Shown one piece after another: positions 19,301-26,354 of a stretch of 43,112 nucleotides of DNA. The DNA is from an uncultured Bacteroides sp. (lineage in GTDB: Bacteria > Bacteroidota > Bacteroidia > Bacteroidales > Bacteroidaceae). The notes below the pieces were generated by a model. It searched no databases, was not told the origin of the DNA, and was given only the letters and a program-made list of their open reading frames with translations. A program made the translations under genes and the position numbers. The stretch lies in the NCBI GenBank assembly GCA_947074275.1, contig CAMTPA010000020.1, positions 1 to 43,112 of the forward strand, given 5' to 3'. Position 1 is the stretch's first letter. Each line of letters begins with the position of its first letter.

Positions 19301-20632
19301 GCAGGAGCCGAAGTGCAACGTCCTTTAGCCACAGTGGTAATTGGTGGATTGATTATATCTACACTCTTGACATTAATCATTATACCATTATTTTATAAAC
19401 TTGTACATCAAACAGGTGCTGTGATGAAGCGTTCCAAACGTTTTTGGGGTATTTTTATAATGGTGCCCGTACTTATCTGTGCCACCAACACCGCACAGGC
19501 ACAAAACAATATACTAACAACAAGCTTAGATGAAGCGATAGCCATTGCATTACAAAATCATCCACGACTGCAAATAGCTTCTGCCGCCATAGAACAAGTG
19601 CGAGCCAGCAAAGGGGAAATTGTGGAAATTGCACCAACTACCTTCAGTTATTCGTGGGGACAACTCAATAGTGAAGTGAAAAATGACAAAGAGCTGAGTA
19701 TTGAGCAAAACTTCGGTTCGCTGCTAACTCCTTTTTACAAAAACACGTTAGTAAAAAGACAAGTTGAAACAACAATCCACTATCGAGAAATGGTAGAAAA
19801 AGAGGTGATTGCCGAAGTGAAGCGCGCATGGGCTTTTTATCAATATGCGGTGGGCATCAGTGAAATGTATCGAGATCAAGAAATATTGGCAAATCAATTG
19901 ACAGCAATAGCAAAAGTGCGTTATGAACAAGGTGAAATTACATTGCTCGAAAAAAACATTATGACCACTATGGCCGCCGAACTTCACAACAAACTATTTC
20001 AGGCCATCCAAGAAGAAGAACTTGCATTGAGACGTTTTCGTTGGGCTTGTTACACCGACTTGGCTTTGACACCCAAACACGAAGCAAATAAAGCTTTTAC
20101 TGTTGAAGATTATAGCCTGATGCCTTCGATAGCACATATAGACTATTTCAGAAGTCAAGCAGCCGAGGCCAAGGCTGCCGTTAAAGTGGAGTACAGCCGA
20201 TACTTTCCCGAACTATTTGCAGGGTACACACGTCAGCACATCTTACCTATCAAAAACCTCAATGCGTGGATGGTAGGAGTATCTGTGCCTATTTATTTCG
20301 CTCCGCAAAGCAGCCGAGTAAAACAAGCCAAACTCGCTGCTTGGAGTGCCACGCTAACCGCAGAAGATAATATTCGTCAACTAAACAATAAAATAGCGGA
20401 ACTGATGATAGACATAAGACGCTACGAAAAAAGTTTGAGTTATTATGACAACATAGCTCTAAGAGAAGCAGATGAGTTAGAAAAAGCAGCAGCTCTACAA
20501 TTGGAGTATAGTGAATCTTCGGTCACAGAATATATCCAATCTATTATCGCAGCCCGAGATATCCGACGCGGTTATATTGAAACGCTATACAACTACAATA
20601 TCGCAGCTTTAGAATATGAACTTTATAAATAA
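16307..20632 (+). CDS. CzcA-type heavy-metal RND efflux pump fused to a TolC-like outer-membrane factor
   Basis: 1441 residues. Residues 1-1039 form a complete HME-RND antiporter with 12 membrane helices and two large periplasmic loops. The helix-4 proton-relay stretch is AIDFGIVVDGSIVIVE, with Asp400, Asp406 and Glu413. Two Asp plus Glu is the pattern of divalent-cation (Zn/Co/Ni) CzcA pumps rather than the Cu/Ag CusA form. From Met1040 a second module begins: a typical signal peptide (MKRSKRFWGIFIMVPVLICA...AQA-Q), then about 375 residues of helical outer-membrane-factor sequence (DEAIAIALQNHPRLQIA, near 1072-1088). The ATG at 16307 is preferred to a TTG at 16301. The adaptor gene starts 19 bases downstream. 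Confidence 0.92.
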   Translation: MLNSIVKFSIKKKLFIGIMTLLLFFAGIYSMLTLPIDAVPDITNNQVQIVTISPTLAPQEVEQLITMPIEIAMSNIMNVEEIRSVSRFGLSLVTVVFKESVATLDARQLINEQIQSVSGEIPAELGVPEMMPITTGLGEIYQYILRVEPGYENKYNAMELRTIQDWIVKRQLSGIPGIVEINSFGGYLKQYEVAVDPDALYSLNITLSEVFDALSQNNQNTGGSYIEKGKNAYYIRSEGMISKLEDIEKIVITNRNGIPIHIDDLASVRFGSPKRFGAMTKDGEGECVGGIALMLKGANANVVTATLEERVEKIQNLLPEGVSIEPYLNRSQLVTRNISTVVYNLIEGAIIVFVILIIFLGNVRAGIIVASVIPLSMLFGFIMMRIFGVTANLMSLGAIDFGIVVDGSIVIVEGILAHLYSKSFKGRTLSPTEMNAEVERGASGVVRSATFAVFIILIVFFPILTLNGIEGKYFTPMAKTLVFCIIGALLLSLTYVPMMASLFLKHTIVDKPTIADRFFGWLNIGYQHILNFCIRFKWWTISVAFAGLIGSIFLFTRLGAEFIPTLDEGDFAMQMTLPAGSSLSESIDVANEAERTLMTSFPEIKHVVSKIGTAEVPTDPMAVEDADIMIVMKPFKEWTSATSRAEMVEKMKTALEPLSDRAEFNFSQPIQLRFNELMTGAKADIAVKLYGEDTHELFERAKEAAKYVEQVPGAADVIVEQTMGLPQLVVAYNRDKIARYGVNIQELNDMIRTAYAGEVSGVVFENERRFDLVVRLDENKVSDLNLDRLFIRTSEGIQIPISEFATIDLVEGPLQINRDATKRRIVIGVNVRDADIQQVVEQIQQTLEQNISLKPGYYFEYGGQFENLQNAIRTLSIVIPIALLLILFILFFAFKNLTYTLIVFSTVPLSLIGGIVALWIRGLPFSISAGVGFIALFGVAVLNGILMLNHFNDLRRQNQHSLTTNQIIKHGTPHLLRPVFLTGLVASMGFVPMAIATSAGAEVQRPLATVVIGGLIISTLLTLIIIPLFYKLVHQTGAVMKRSKRFWGIFIMVPVLICATNTAQAQNNILTTSLDEAIAIALQNHPRLQIASAAIEQVRASKGEIVEIAPTTFSYSWGQLNSEVKNDKELSIEQNFGSLLTPFYKNTLVKRQVETTIHYREMVEKEVIAEVKRAWAFYQYAVGISEMYRDQEILANQLTAIAKVRYEQGEITLLEKNIMTTMAAELHNKLFQAIQEEELALRRFRWACYTDLALTPKHEANKAFTVEDYSLMPSIAHIDYFRSQAAEAKAAVKVEYSRYFPELFAGYTRQHILPIKNLNAWMVGVSVPIYFAPQSSRVKQAKLAAWSATLTAEDNIRQLNNKIAELMIDIRRYEKSLSYYDNIALREADELEKAAALQLEYSESSVTEYIQSIIAARDIRRGYIETLYNYNIAALEYELYK

Positions 20633-20651
20633 AAAACAAAATATACTTTTT

Positions 20652-21563
20652 ATGAAACTTCAACCTATCATTTATATCATTTTGGCCACAGGGTTATTGA
20701 GTGCCTGCCAGAAAAAGGAGACGCAAAATACCGAGAAACAAATTGTGCCAATAGAACAAAAATCAGATAATAACGAAACCGAAAGCACTGCAACAGACGC
20801 TATGACTGCTGCCACAGCTCGCCCCAACACCGTTTCGTTCAACGGTGTGATTGTGACTGCACCACAAAGTGAAGCCACCGTAGCAGTAACAATGGGTGGG
20901 ATAGTGCGCCAAGCCAACCTTGTGCCCGGACAATTTGTACAAAAGGGAAGCATCATTGCAACATTGGAAAATCCCGATTTTATCACTTTGCAACAAAGCT
21001 ATATGGAAGCTTTGGCACAAGAAGAATATCTAAAACAAGAGTATGAAAGGCAAAAAACATTAGCCGACCAAAAAGCGGCATCAATGAAAAAATACCAGGA
21101 AGCTAAATCAGAGTATCTTACGATGAAAAGCCGTTTGGAAAGTGCCGAAGCACAGCTTTCTTTGTTGGGCATCAGTGGAGCATCGCTTCAGAAGAGTGGC
21201 ATTCAACCCTTATTGGAAGTAAAGGCTCCTATCAGTGGATACATCGAAGAGGTCAATATCAACCGTGGAAAATATGTACAACCTGGCGAGTCGTTGTGCC
21301 AAGTCATTGATAAAAATGCTCCTATGCTGTGTCTGACAACTTATGAAAAAGATGTCAACCTGATTAAGGAGGGAGAAAATGTACAATTCAGGGTCAATGG
21401 TTTAGGCAATGAAAATTACAGTGGGAAAATAATATCTATCGGCCAATTGGTAGACCCCGTAAATCGCAGTATCAAGGTATTTGTACGAATCATCAACGGC
21501 AATCCTGCTTTCCGACCAGGGATGTATGTAACGGCACATATCAATGAAACGACACAACCGTAG
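20652..21563 (+). CDS. RND efflux periplasmic adaptor (membrane fusion lipoprotein)
   Basis: Links the RND pump to its outer-membrane channel. It has 303 residues, with a lipoprotein signal MKLQPIIYIILATGLLSAC and lipidated Cys19. It then has the first half of a barrel-sandwich (MGGIVRQANLVPGQFVQKG), a coiled-coil hairpin rich in Glu/Lys/Gln (about residues 105-175), the second half (VKAPISGYIEEVNINRGKYV) and a beta-barrel ending RPGMYVTAHI. It stops right after the beta-barrel, so the membrane-proximal domain of longer CzcB proteins is short or missing. An earlier in-frame ATG at 20616 lies inside the pump gene; ATG 20652 is chosen because it begins the signal. Confidence 0.92.
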   Translation: MKLQPIIYIILATGLLSACQKKETQNTEKQIVPIEQKSDNNETESTATDAMTAATARPNTVSFNGVIVTAPQSEATVAVTMGGIVRQANLVPGQFVQKGSIIATLENPDFITLQQSYMEALAQEEYLKQEYERQKTLADQKAASMKKYQEAKSEYLTMKSRLESAEAQLSLLGISGASLQKSGIQPLLEVKAPISGYIEEVNINRGKYVQPGESLCQVIDKNAPMLCLTTYEKDVNLIKEGENVQFRVNGLGNENYSGKIISIGQLVDPVNRSIKVFVRIINGNPAFRPGMYVTAHINETTQP

Positions 21564-21574
21564 GGTAAAAGCAG

Positions 21575-21582
21575 TATATTTG
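21575..21582 (+). promoter_or_regulatory. Possible internal -7 element before the sensor kinase
   Basis: TATATTTG, exact TAnnTTTG, only 7 bases before the first ATG (21590). If used, the message would be nearly leaderless, or translation would start at the ATGs at 21596 or 21599. No -33 match is seen, so it may be chance. Confidence 0.3.
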
Positions 21583-21589
21583 TGAAACA

Positions 21590-22651
21590 ATGACAATGAT
21601 GAAACTCTACATTCAGAATAAATACATTTTGGCTACAACAGCTATTTCACTGATAGTCGCTGTATTGGTTCACTTTCCTGAATCCATTTCACTGTTTCAC
21701 GAAAGTGAGACTGAATGTCTATTTCCTGGTATGCGCTTCATTGATGTATTATCAGAAATTGTATTTACATTCATTTCATTACTACTGCTTTTTGCTCTCA
21801 ACACCATCCTATTTCCTTTCAACAAACCCACTGCACACATTAAAATAAAAACTCTGATTCTGTCGTTTATGCTGAGTTGGGTTGTTAGTAGCTTGTTCGG
21901 TAAAGGTTTTTTCTACCTGCATCAAGCTTTGGGGCTTCCGGCTGTCAACGCTACCGTACATCACTACCTCCACCCCTTCCGCGACATTATTATGGGTGGA
22001 CTGGTCACACTGAGTTGTTATATTATTCATCTAATAACTCGACAACAGTTGGTAAATGCGGAAAACCTTCAGCTACAATCCGAAAATATACGAAATCAGT
22101 ATGAGGCTTTAAAGAATCAACTCAACCCACATATGCTTTTCAATTCACTCAACACCTTAGGTTCGTTGGTGCGTGAAAATCAAGATCGAGCACAAGATTA
22201 TATTCAAGAGCTTTCCAAAGTATTGCGCTATACACTTCAAAGCAACGAAGGACAATTAGTAACTCTTCACGACGAAATGCAGTTTGTTTATGCTTACATT
22301 TTTTTACTTAAAATGCGTTTTGAAGACAATTTGATATTTGATATACAAATAGATAGCAAATACAATTCATATCATTTGCCACCTATGGCTATTCAAATGC
22401 TCACCGAGAATGCGGTGAAACACAACGAAATCAGCAGCCGCAAGCCCTTAACGATAATTATTAAAACGCTAAGTGACGGTTGTATCTGTGTGAGCAATAA
22501 GCTTCAACCTAAAATTAATTCTAACCCAGGAATGGGAGTAGGTTTGGCCAATTTGGATAAACGATATCAACTACTCTTACAAAAGAATATTATCATAAAA
22601 AGGAATACGGATTTCTCTGTCATAGTGCCACTTAATGAAGAACGAGTATGA
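21590..22651 (+). CDS. LytS-type sensor histidine kinase
   Basis: A 353-residue membrane kinase of the His_kinase (LytS/YehU) class. Four predicted membrane helices lie at about residues 12-28, 52-76, 88-104 and 133-149. A coiled linker leads to the phosphoacceptor block NQLNPHMLFNSLN (His181), the ATP-binding N box TENAVKHNE (272-280) and a glycine box GMGVGLANL (314-322). No separate periplasmic sensor domain is present, so the signal is probably sensed in or near the membrane. It starts 26 bases after the efflux adaptor, and its stop overlaps the response-regulator ATG by four bases. The context suggests, but does not prove, that the pair controls the metal efflux genes. Confidence 0.93.
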   Translation: MTMMKLYIQNKYILATTAISLIVAVLVHFPESISLFHESETECLFPGMRFIDVLSEIVFTFISLLLLFALNTILFPFNKPTAHIKIKTLILSFMLSWVVSSLFGKGFFYLHQALGLPAVNATVHHYLHPFRDIIMGGLVTLSCYIIHLITRQQLVNAENLQLQSENIRNQYEALKNQLNPHMLFNSLNTLGSLVRENQDRAQDYIQELSKVLRYTLQSNEGQLVTLHDEMQFVYAYIFLLKMRFEDNLIFDIQIDSKYNSYHLPPMAIQMLTENAVKHNEISSRKPLTIIIKTLSDGCICVSNKLQPKINSNPGMGVGLANLDKRYQLLLQKNIIIKRNTDFSVIVPLNEERV

Positions 22652-23439
22652 AAGTACTGATTATTGAAGACGAAAAAGCAGCTGTACGAAACCTGCTTTC
22701 ACTTCTCAACAGCGTTGATCACGAAGCAGAAGTGATTGGAACCATAGACAACATAGCCGATTGCATAGATTGGCTAAAGCTTAACACAATGCCAAATCTG
22801 ATTTTTATGGATATACATTTGGCTGACGGTTCGGCTTTTGAGATATTTGAGCATATCAACATCACTTGCCCCATCATCTTCACCACCGCTTATGATGAAT
22901 ACGCTCTCCGCGCTTTCAAGGTAAACAGTATAGACTACCTTTTAAAACCCATCTCACAGGAAGATTTCGAGCGCGCCATCAACAAATGGAAAAGTTTCAA
23001 AATCACCACCGCATCAACAGACAAGCTAAACACCTCTTCTCAAGAGTTGTCGTGGCTGATGCGTAAGCTAAAACTACAAGAAAACTACAAAACACATTTT
23101 CTGATACCTACCCAAGGAGACAAACTTCTACCTATCCCCATAAACGAAATTCATTACTTCTATATAAAAGATGGACAAGTAAAAGCTATGATGAGTGATG
23201 GTAAAAGCCACAGCATAACACAAAATTTAGATGAACTAACAACCAGCATCGACCCCACGCTCTTTTTTAGAGTGAACAGGCAATATCTACTTTCACGAGA
23301 ATCGATAAGAGACATCAGTTTATGGTTTAATAGCCGTTTATCCATCAATCTGAAACATCCAACCGCCGATGAAAAACCAATTGTGAGCAAAAGTAAAGTT
23401 GCAGAGTTCAAAGAATGGTTTAGCAGGAAAAAGAGTTGA
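22648..23439 (+). CDS. LytTR-family response regulator
   Basis: A 263-residue partner of the upstream kinase. The receiver domain (residues 1-120) has the acidic pocket Glu7/Asp8, phosphoacceptor Asp55 in LIFMDIHLADG and the conserved Lys in SIDYLLKPI. The C-terminal LytTR DNA-binding domain (about 150-260) includes the segments INEIHYFYIKDGQV and FFRVNRQYLLSRESI. LytTR proteins usually bind paired direct repeats upstream of targets. I could not define such a site. ATGA overlap with the kinase gene indicates translational coupling. The gene is followed by a terminator-rich, repeat-bearing spacer. Confidence 0.94.
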   Translation: MKVLIIEDEKAAVRNLLSLLNSVDHEAEVIGTIDNIADCIDWLKLNTMPNLIFMDIHLADGSAFEIFEHINITCPIIFTTAYDEYALRAFKVNSIDYLLKPISQEDFERAINKWKSFKITTASTDKLNTSSQELSWLMRKLKLQENYKTHFLIPTQGDKLLPIPINEIHYFYIKDGQVKAMMSDGKSHSITQNLDELTTSIDPTLFFRVNRQYLLSRESIRDISLWFNSRLSINLKHPTADEKPIVSKSKVAEFKEWFSRKKS

Positions 23440-23625
23440 GTAGCTGCGTAACATTGCTTTTGAGTTCCAAGTTATAATGCGACACTCTTTGAAAATACAA
23501 AATCCATTAAAACTCCACCTCACTTCTACCGCAAAAACCCAACTATTTTGAAAGTAACACGTCCTTAAAAGCCCAAAAGAAACAGACAAGAATCACACGG
23601 TAAAAATAGCACTCACAAACGTTTT

Positions 23626-23691
23626 GGTAGCAAGGCCTTCCCAGCGTGGTGGCAAGGCCTTGCCAGGTCGGTAGATAGGGCTTGCTACCAA
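23626..23691. repeat. Three degenerate 22-bp tandem repeats with internal palindromes
   Basis: Copies begin at 23626, 23648 and 23670, each opening with GGT[A/G]G followed by an AAGGCCTT- or AGGGCTT-like core. Copies 1 and 2 differ at two of their first 19 bases. Copy 2 contains a perfect 16-bp palindrome, TGGCAAGGCCTTGCCA (23650-23665). The unit is also bounded by a 12-bp inverted repeat, TTTGGTAGCAAG (23623-23634) and CTTGCTACCAAA (23681-23692). It is clearly richer in G+C than its surroundings. Confidence 0.75.
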
Positions 23692-23696
23692 ACAGC

Positions 23697-23725
23697 AAAA
23701 GCCTACCCAGCAAAAGCAGGCTTTT
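23697..23725 (+). terminator. Terminator of the efflux/two-component operon
   Basis: AAAAGCCT (23697-23704) pairs perfectly with AGGCTTTT (23718-23725) around a 13-base loop. The U-tract is supplied by the end of the stem. It is on the far side of the 22-bp repeats from the response-regulator stop. Confidence 0.5.
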
Positions 23726-23735
23726 ATCGCAACAA

Positions 23736-23767
23736 AAGCCCGCTTCTTTTGCAATAAAAGGGGGCTT
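23736..23767 (-). terminator. Terminator of pabA
   Basis: AAGCCC (23736-23741) pairs with GGGCTT (23762-23767). An inner stem, CTTTT (23746-23750)/AAAAG (23756-23760), closes on a 5-base loop. On the minus strand it begins a few bases after the pabA stop and runs out into TTTTGTTG. Confidence 0.55.
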
Positions 23768-23770
23768 CTT

Positions 23771-24352
23771 TCATTTAAGACATTCCAACCAGTTTTTTAA
23801 AATCTGCACACCGCAAGTGTCTGTCATCACCGACTCGGGATGAAACTGAACTCCCCAAATAGGCAAATGGATGTGGCGGATTATCATCACGTTCTCGTCT
23901 TCGTCGGTAGCAATGCACTTTAGGGTGGCGGGCATTGTATTGCGGCAGACTACCCACGAGTGATAGCGACCAATGGCGCAACGATGGGGCACTAAGTGAA
24001 GTAGACTGTCTGCACGGTGTTGCAAAAGCAAGTGCGACAAATGGCCGTGTAGCGGTTTAGGAAGCTGCGCCAACTCTGCACCAAAATATTGAGCAAGGGC
24101 CTGATGCCCCAAACAAACACCCAACATCGGCAACTGATGGTGATATAGATGGATGAGCTTCATCATCCGAGGATATTCGCACGGAAGACCACCACCAGGC
24201 GATAGCAACACACCTGCAACGGAATGAATAGCTTGAGGGAATTGCAACTCATCGTGTTTCACCACATCAAAGGGCACTTTGAGCATCCGAAGCATCTCCA
24301 CCAAATTGTACACAAAAGAATCTTGATTATCTACAACCAATATTTTTTTCAT
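23771..24352 (-). CDS. pabA: Aminodeoxychorismate/anthranilate synthase glutamine amidotransferase subunit
   Basis: Releases ammonia from glutamine for the chorismate-aminating partner subunit. The 193-residue class I amidotransferase has catalytic Cys80 in GVCLGHQ and His171/Glu173 in FHPESVMTD. The oxyanion-loop stretch reads SPGGG where SPGPG is common. PabA and TrpG cannot be separated on their own sequence. The divergent pabB and pabC genes, and absence of trp genes nearby, favour p-aminobenzoate synthesis, though some bacteria share one subunit between both pathways. The ATG lies four bases from a divergent -7 box. Confidence 0.9.
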   Translation of the reverse strand: MKKILVVDNQDSFVYNLVEMLRMLKVPFDVVKHDELQFPQAIHSVAGVLLSPGGGLPCEYPRMMKLIHLYHHQLPMLGVCLGHQALAQYFGAELAQLPKPLHGHLSHLLLQHRADSLLHLVPHRCAIGRYHSWVVCRNTMPATLKCIATDEDENVMIIRHIHLPIWGVQFHPESVMTDTCGVQILKNWLECLK

Positions 24353-24356
24353 TGTG

Positions 24357-24374
24357 CAAAAGTAGCTACTTTTG
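24357..24374. promoter_or_regulatory. Perfect 18-bp palindrome forming divergent -7 boxes of pabA and pabB
   Basis: CAAAAGTAGCTACTTTTG is identical to its own reverse complement. Its right half is TACTTTTG (24367-24374) toward pabB and its left half the same element toward pabA (24364-24357). The start codons lie only 4 bases away on each side (ATG ends at 24352 for pabA and begins at 24379 for pabB), which would make both messages leaderless or nearly so. It could instead be, or also be, an operator. Confidence 0.6.
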
Positions 24375-24378
24375 AAGT

Positions 24379-25350
24379 ATGGAATGTGCTAAGGAAGTAA
24401 AAAAGAAAATAAACGAAGCTGCATCGAGTGGAACACCTTTTCTGTTTGCCATTGATTTTGAGATGGACAAGGGGATTTTTATAGAGCAGCCACTGCAACA
24501 AACCGAGGTGCTTTGGCGTGTGGGACGATATAGCAACTTCACGTCTCGACCCACGAAGCAGAGGAAGCATTTCACTCCTCATTACATATCGCCGTCGGGC
24601 TATGCCGATAAATTTAAAACCGTGTATGAGGGGTTGCACCGAGGTGATACATTCTTGATAAATCTGACAGCAAGAACACCCATCGACACAGGATATTCGC
24701 TCGAAGAGATTTTGAAAGCAAGCAACTCACCTTATGCTATTTTATTACCAAATAGATTTGTTTGTTTTTCGCCCGAAACATTCGTAAAGATTGATGCACA
24801 GGGCATAATATCTTCTTATCCGATGAAAGGCACGATAGATGCTGCACTGCCCAATGCCGAAGATACCATACTGGCCGATTACAAAGAGAGTGCAGAACAC
24901 TACACCATCGTAGACCTGATACGCAGTGACTTGAGCCGTATTGCTACCCACGTACAAGTGGCACGTATGCGATACATCGACCGTCTCACCACATCGCACG
25001 GCGATATATTGCAAGTCAGCTCGGAGGTAAGGGGCACTCTTCCACCTCACTACCGCGCACAGTTGGGCGACTTGCTCAGCGAGTTGCTTCCGGCAGGTTC
25101 TGTATCGGGCGCACCCAAACCCGGCACAGTAGAGTTGATAAAAAAAACCGAAGGTGAGAAACGGGGTTTTTACTGCGGTGTGTTTGGCTACTTCGACGGA
25201 ACAGAGCTTGACACGGCTGTTTCCATTCGCTTTATAGAGCAACAGGGCGATAAATTCTACTTCCGAAGCGGTTCGGGCATCACCATCAATAGCGATTGTG
25301 AATTTGAATACAACGAAATCAATCAGAAAATCTATTTACCTTTTGTATGA
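24379..25350 (+). CDS. pabB: Aminodeoxychorismate synthase component I
   Basis: Combines chorismate with ammonia from PabA to give 4-amino-4-deoxychorismate. The 323 residues lack the long N-terminal tryptophan-binding region of E. coli PabB, as is usual in compact forms. The chorismate-binding domain shows MKGTIDA, IVDLIRSDLSRIA, VSSEVRGTL and LLPAGSVSGAPKPGTVELI (about residues 233-251), then GFYCGVFGYFDG. The catalytic-region sequence PMKGTI fits the PabB type, whose Lys takes part in catalysis. It overlaps pabC by four bases and is divergent from pabA across a perfect palindrome. Confidence 0.93.
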   Translation: MECAKEVKKKINEAASSGTPFLFAIDFEMDKGIFIEQPLQQTEVLWRVGRYSNFTSRPTKQRKHFTPHYISPSGYADKFKTVYEGLHRGDTFLINLTARTPIDTGYSLEEILKASNSPYAILLPNRFVCFSPETFVKIDAQGIISSYPMKGTIDAALPNAEDTILADYKESAEHYTIVDLIRSDLSRIATHVQVARMRYIDRLTTSHGDILQVSSEVRGTLPPHYRAQLGDLLSELLPAGSVSGAPKPGTVELIKKTEGEKRGFYCGVFGYFDGTELDTAVSIRFIEQQGDKFYFRSGSGITINSDCEFEYNEINQKIYLPFV

Positions 25351-25919
25351 AATACGTAGAAACCATTCGGATAATAGACGGAGAGGTGCAACAATGGGAG
25401 TATCATCGCAAGCGAGCAGAGCAGACATCGGGCATTTTGTTGCCTACTATCCAAGTGCCCCAACAGCATAAACACGGCATCGTAAAGTGCAGAGTGGTGT
25501 ATGATAATACGGTCACGGCCATTGAGTTTCATCCCTATACCACGCCTACCATTGGCAGCTTGAAGGTGGTACACGCCCCCCATCGTTTTTACGACAGAAA
25601 ATATACCGACCGATTGCCGATTGAGCAGTTATATGCACAACGAAGTGAGTGCGATGATGTATTGATTGTGATAGAAGGTGTGATTACCGACACTTCGTTT
25701 TGCAACATTGTGTTTGAAAACGAAGAGGGGCTTTTCACCCCTCAATATCCCCTGCTTTGTGGCACCAAAAGAGCAGCCTTGATTGACAACGGCATTATTC
25801 GCCCCAAGCACATCACGCTTACCGACTTGAGTAGTTACAAACGGGCTTACCTCATCAATGCAATGATTGATTTAGACAATCGCTCCACCCTAATTGATGT
25901 AGAGCAAATAATCTACTGA
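25347..25919 (+). CDS. pabC: Aminodeoxychorismate lyase-like class IV PLP protein
   Basis: A 190-residue member of the class IV aminotransferase fold, expected to split aminodeoxychorismate into p-aminobenzoate and pyruvate. The probable PLP lysine is Lys85 in FYDRKYTDR. EGVITDTSFCNIVF supplies the conserved Glu and Asn region, and LLCGTKRAALI the phosphate-binding Gly-Thr. It is shorter than typical PabC (about 270 residues), mainly at the N-terminus, but keeps these positions. The four-base overlap with pabB supports the assignment. The gene ends seven bases before the convergent GNAT gene, with no terminator between. Confidence 0.85.
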   Translation: MKYVETIRIIDGEVQQWEYHRKRAEQTSGILLPTIQVPQQHKHGIVKCRVVYDNTVTAIEFHPYTTPTIGSLKVVHAPHRFYDRKYTDRLPIEQLYAQRSECDDVLIVIEGVITDTSFCNIVFENEEGLFTPQYPLLCGTKRAALIDNGIIRPKHITLTDLSSYKRAYLINAMIDLDNRSTLIDVEQIIY

Positions 25920-25926
25920 CATCCCA

Positions 25927-26331
25927 TCAATGGGCATTGCATATTTGCATAGCAGTGCCTTCGTCAAGCACTGTAAAACCATGTTTTTCGTAGAATGCCA
26001 CATTCTTTTTCTCATCGGGCATAATATTGAAAAACAAATAATCCTTGTATTTCTCTTTCAGTTGTTCCAAAAGCCTACTGGCAATGCCTTGCCCCTGATA
26101 ACTGGGATGCACCAGTAGATAGTGGGCAAACGCCACCATTTCGCCATCATCCATCGCACGAATCAGTCCTACCAATCTATCACCATCCCAAGCCGAAATC
26201 ACCTTTGAAGAATTGCTCAACCCCTTCACTACACGCTGTGGATATTTTCCCGACATCCACCCTACCGACAAAAACAAGTGTTCAATCTCCTTGCCCTCAA
26301 ACACCTTTGTCTCTTTGTATTCGATACACAT
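25927..26331 (-). CDS. GNAT-family N-acetyltransferase
   Basis: A 134-residue single-domain acetyltransferase that uses acetyl-CoA. The acetyl-CoA loop is VHPSYQGQGIASRLLE (about residues 74-89), with the Q-x-x-G-x-G/A core QGQGIA. The C-terminal FYEKHGF motif (about 113-119) is also typical. The substrate (amine, antibiotic or protein N-terminus) cannot be told. It begins 23 bases after the AraC regulator's stop and is likely co-transcribed with it, so it may be a target or partner of that regulator. Confidence 0.9.
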   Translation of the reverse strand: MCIEYKETKVFEGKEIEHLFLSVGWMSGKYPQRVVKGLSNSSKVISAWDGDRLVGLIRAMDDGEMVAFAHYLLVHPSYQGQGIASRLLEQLKEKYKDYLFFNIMPDEKKNVAFYEKHGFTVLDEGTAMQICNAH

Positions 26332-26354
26332 ACTTCCTATAATTATACTAATTG

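Larger units (their letters stand above)
23440..23770. other. 331-base intergenic region with repeats and terminators
   Basis: Separates the convergent response-regulator and pabA genes. 23440-23620 shows nothing recognisable. 23626-23691 holds three tandem 22-base repeats, and 23697-23767 holds two terminator hairpins. No open frame is credible. Confidence 0.7.

Noticed and set aside
23626..23691. Considered as a CRISPR array
   Set aside because: The 22-base units are contiguous with no unique spacers, only three copies exist and no cas gene is nearby.
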